This document shows, piece after piece, positions 62,892-64,000 of a stretch of 64,000 bases of DNA. Each line of letters starts with the position of its first letter. The first letter of the stretch is position 1. The notes under the pieces were generated by a model, which saw nothing but the letters and a program-made list of their open reading frames with translations, made no database searches and was not told the origin of the DNA. The position numbers were made by a program, and so were the translations under genes. This DNA comes from an uncultured Eubacteriales bacterium (lineage in GTDB: Bacteria > Bacillota > Clostridia > Oscillospirales > Acutalibacteraceae). Location of the stretch: assembly GCA_910577755.1 (NCBI GenBank), contig CAJTNL010000010.1, positions 1-64,000 of the forward strand. The letters run 5' to 3'.

Positions 62892-64000
62892 ATGGCAGAA
62901 TTTTCAAAGTTGGTTATCACCAGCAAAGGGCAAGCGTTGCTTGCAAAAATGATTGCAGGAAGCGGCGACATTGAATTTACCAAAGTATCAGCTTCCAGCA
63001 CCGCATACACGGATGCACAGCTTGAAGGGCTGGCTTCCCTTTCCAATGTGAAACAAACAAGTCTGATTTCCAAAGTTACCCGTACAAACGAGGTTGCAAT
63101 CAAGGTTGAAACCTCCTTCACCAACACTGAATTGACAGAGGGGTATTACATGAAGGCTTTAGGCTTATATGCCGTTGATCCTGATGTGGGAGAAATTCTT
63201 TATGCCATAACAAGGGAAACTTCTGGTAATTGCTATATGCCTGCATATAACGGGATAACTGTTTCCGGTGCTTATGTACAACTTGTAACCACAGTTGGAA
63301 ACGCTGAAAATGTTTCTCTTGAAGTGGATCAGGCGGCAGTTGCTACAATTGGAGATATTCAGGATTTACAAAAGCAGATTGAAAACAAGGTCGATCTTGT
63401 AGATGGGAAAATTGACCCATCTCAAATTCCTGTAAATGTAGTACCTATTGTGAATACTTCGGGTTCTGGAACTATGTACACTGCAACGGTAGATGGCGTA
63501 ACTACTTTAAAAACAGGTATGCTTTTGGTGATAATTCCTCATGTGGCTAGCACAAGCACATCACCGACTTTAACTATTAACAATTTAGGGGCAAGAACGA
63601 TTTCCAGACGAACCAGTACAACCACTACCGCAGGAAGTGTTGGATGCTCGTCCAATTGGATTGCTGCAAATAAACCACTGCTAATTCAGTATGACGGGAG
63701 CTATTGGGTTGCTATTGGGCAGGCTAAACCTAACGCCGCAGATTTAATTGGTACAACCCCTGTAAATCGGGGCGGTACAGGGAAAACATCTTGGACAGCC
63801 TATCAGCTAATTTATCCATCATCAAGTACAACTCTTGCGCAATTAAGTTTTCCAACCATCGCAGGCTCTTTTTTGCGACAAAATACTAGCGGTGCACCTT
63901 ATTGGACTACCCCTACCCAAACACTGGAAGCTATAGGTGCAGTAGCTAAAACAGATATAGGAAAACTTAACGGAGTGGCAGGACTGAACAGTAACGGTAA
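62892..64000 (+). CDS. Tail fibre protein (XkdV-like), runs off the window
   Basis: From ATG 62892 the frame is open to the last base (369 residues visible). The N-terminus (SKLVITSKGQALLAKMIAG) is the attachment domain of phage tail-collar fibres. Then come a short coiled coil (DIQDLQKQIENKVDLVDGK), a beta-rich shaft with many Thr and Ser, and the phage-fibre motif TPVNRGGTGKTSW. The receptor-binding tip lies outside. It would determine which cells the tail binds. Confidence 0.9.
   Translation, partial: MAEFSKLVITSKGQALLAKMIAGSGDIEFTKVSASSTAYTDAQLEGLASLSNVKQTSLISKVTRTNEVAIKVETSFTNTELTEGYYMKALGLYAVDPDVGEILYAITRETSGNCYMPAYNGITVSGAYVQLVTTVGNAENVSLEVDQAAVATIGDIQDLQKQIENKVDLVDGKIDPSQIPVNVVPIVNTSGSGTMYTATVDGVTTLKTGMLLVIIPHVASTSTSPTLTINNLGARTISRRTSTTTTAGSVGCSSNWIAANKPLLIQYDGSYWVAIGQAKPNAADLIGTTPVNRGGTGKTSWTAYQLIYPSSSTTLAQLSFPTIAGSFLRQNTSGAPYWTTPTQTLEAIGAVAKTDIGKLNGVAGLNSNG

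Noticed and set aside
57283..64000. Functional R-type tail bacteriocin (diffocin-like)
   Set aside because: Baseplate genes are present, but sheath and tube genes are missing and the tape measure is truncated, so a working particle is not supported by this window alone.
1..64000. CRISPR arrays, tRNA or rRNA genes
   Set aside because: I saw no regularly spaced repeats and no recognisable tRNA or rRNA sequence when reading both strands.

Overview
The window looks like the chromosome of a low-GC, endospore-forming anaerobic Clostridia-type Firmicute. The evidence is spoIIE and a spoVB-like gene, a T-box leader on ilvB, cobalamin-dependent methionine synthase split into two genes, an AroE-AroK fusion, strong AGGAGG ribosome sites and a PBSX-like prophage module. 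I cannot name the species from sequence alone.

Region 1 (1 to about 14.5 kb) is accessory DNA. The first kilobase is the 3' end of a frameshifted large serine recombinase belonging to an element that lies mostly left of the window. It abuts, head to head, the first 27 codons of a second serine recombinase, so one element appears to have inserted into the recombinase gene of another. The second element is a decayed Tn4451-like mobilisable transposon. On the minus strand it carries mobC, a relaxase gene, parB, tnpW and the interrupted recombinase, nearly all with stops or frameshifts; tnpV and a 59-residue gene mark its far side at 13.6-14.2 kb. Between them, all on the plus strand, is a defence cargo: an AbiE pair (antitoxin frameshifted, toxin intact), a Type III restriction-modification pair (mod, res), and a two-gene nuclease-helicase system resembling Hachiman (HamA/HamB).

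Region 2 (14.6 to 54 kb) is ordinary core genome. It holds a MATE exporter, trpS, an aminotransferase, spoIIE, a radical SAM-tatD-metG-LCP block and metH with a separate reactivation-domain gene. Next come a T-box-controlled ilvB-ilvN-ilvA-ridA operon, an iron-type alcohol dehydrogenase, a copA-csoR copper operon whose CopA carries a C-terminal CopZ-like domain with its own internal ribosome site, a pyridoxamine kinase, a CapE-like sugar-nucleotide dehydratase and cobO. A shikimate cluster (aroB-aroC-aroEK-aroQ-aroF-aroA-tyrA) encodes every step from DAHP to chorismate plus prephenate dehydrogenase. An M3 oligopeptidase and a SpoVB-like flippase close the region.

Region 3 (54.2 kb to the end) is a prophage with a large internal deletion. 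Integrase, an HNH endonuclease, a small membrane-anchored protein and a repressor are followed, only about 50 bp beyond the repressor start, by the C-terminal part of a tape-measure protein and then baseplate genes in PBSX order (LysM protein, XkdQ, XkdR, XkdS, XkdT, XkdU, tail fibre running off the window). Cro, replication, packaging, capsid, sheath and tube genes are absent from the interval where they would be expected.
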